DNA of 5,600 bases from an archaeon (lineage in GTDB: Archaea; Thermoproteota; Nitrososphaeria; Nitrososphaerales; CADDZS01). Both the position numbers and the translations under genes were made by a program. Position 1 is the first letter of the stretch; every line of letters begins with the position of its first letter. The DNA is taken from assembly GCA_021806865.1 (NCBI GenBank), contig JAKAPU010000176.1, positions 1 to 5,600 of the forward strand, written 5' to 3'. The notes beneath the pieces were generated by a model, which was not told the origin of the DNA, searched no databases, and worked only from the letters and a program-made list of their open reading frames with translations. Below are positions 5,171 to 5,600 of this stretch, one piece after another.

Positions 5171-5600
5171 CAGAATACGCGAATGAAGGACCAGCAGGGT
5201 TTTCGAAGGATCTGCTGTCTCTAGCAGAGTTTTCGCCTTCAGAGTTCAGGGCCATTCTGAACTTGGCCGATACATTTAAGACCGAGAGAGAGACAAGGCG
5301 CTTTGCTCACCAAATTCCGGGCACGTCGCTCGCGCTCCTATTCGAAAAACCCAGTACCAGAACCAGGGTGTCGTTCGAAGTGGCAATGTATGAACTCGGC
5401 GGACATGCAGTAGTACTGAGCACTAAAGATATGCAGTCATCACGGGGTGAGACACCGGAAGACACGGCCAGAGCCCTATCCTCGTTCTGTCACGCAATAG
5501 CTGCAAGAGTAAATTCACATTCAACTCTAGAAACATATGCCCATGCCGCACCAGTTCCTGTGATCAACGCGCTTTCTGACCTTTATCATCCTTGCCAAAC
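5167..5600 (+). CDS. argF: Ornithine carbamoyltransferase, N-terminal part
   Basis: The first 144 codons, running off the right edge. The enzyme transfers a carbamoyl group from carbamoyl phosphate to ornithine, giving citrulline for ArgG. The carbamoyl-phosphate-binding domain is clear: FEKPSTRTRVSFEVA (59-73) with the STRTR loop, a Met-Gln/Ser-rich 80s-type loop with RGETPEDTARALS (93-105), an Arg in AARVNSHS (122-129 region), and HPCQ (141-144). HPCQ in place of HPTQ marks ornithine rather than aspartate carbamoyltransferase. The ornithine-binding C-terminal domain, with the SMG loop, is outside the window. The start is GTG, sharing GTGA with the stop of the ACT-domain gene, which indicates translational coupling. 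It belongs to the same pathway as the divergent argG and argH. Confidence 0.95.
   Translation, partial: MTEYANEGPAGFSKDLLSLAEFSPSEFRAILNLADTFKTERETRRFAHQIPGTSLALLFEKPSTRTRVSFEVAMYELGGHAVVLSTKDMQSSRGETPEDTARALSSFCHAIAARVNSHSTLETYAHAAPVPVINALSDLYHPCQ

Overview
The window reads as archaeal DNA, most likely from the Nitrososphaerota (Thaumarchaeota) or a related TACK lineage. The reasons are: a LysW carrier protein with its ATP-grasp ligase placed beside arginine genes; frequent TTG and GTG starts; a TATA-type element instead of bacterial -35/-10 boxes; and an N-terminal-module plus ACT-domain protein of a type known from archaea. GC content is in the high 40s by eye from a few lines. Lineage is inferred; there is no rRNA or other marker in the window.

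Layout. The minus strand carries a compact run read from right to left: argG (4443-3130), argH (3107-1509), lysW (1505-1332) and lysX/argX (1325-438). Gaps between these genes are 22, 3 and 6 bases, so they are probably one operon. After a gap of 84-132 bases (depending on the start codon) comes the 5' end of a CO dehydrogenase/xanthine dehydrogenase-type molybdenum subunit, which runs off the left edge. The plus strand carries a gene for a predicted amino-acid-metabolism regulator with a C-terminal ACT domain (4472-5170). Its stop codon overlaps the GTG start of argF (ornithine carbamoyltransferase), which runs off the right edge.

How the genes work together. LysX/ArgX joins glutamate (or alpha-aminoadipate) to the C-terminal Glu of LysW. 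The carrier-bound intermediate is later converted to ornithine (or lysine) by LysZ/LysY/LysJ/LysK-type enzymes, which are not in this window. ArgF then makes citrulline, ArgG makes argininosuccinate, and ArgH releases arginine and fumarate. The window therefore holds the entry to the carrier-protein route and all three closing steps from ornithine to arginine. The two transcription units diverge from only 28 bases between the outermost start codons. That stretch holds a 16-bp palindrome, further half-sites and a nearly symmetric TATA element, so it is a strong candidate for a shared arginine-responsive control region.

I do not see a wholly new system. The items most worth a second look are the divergent control region with its neighbouring ACT protein, the ambiguous argG start, the departures in the ArgH signature, and the leader of the molybdenum enzyme gene. 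No tRNA, rRNA, CRISPR array, insertion sequence or gene-free stretch over 300 bases was found.
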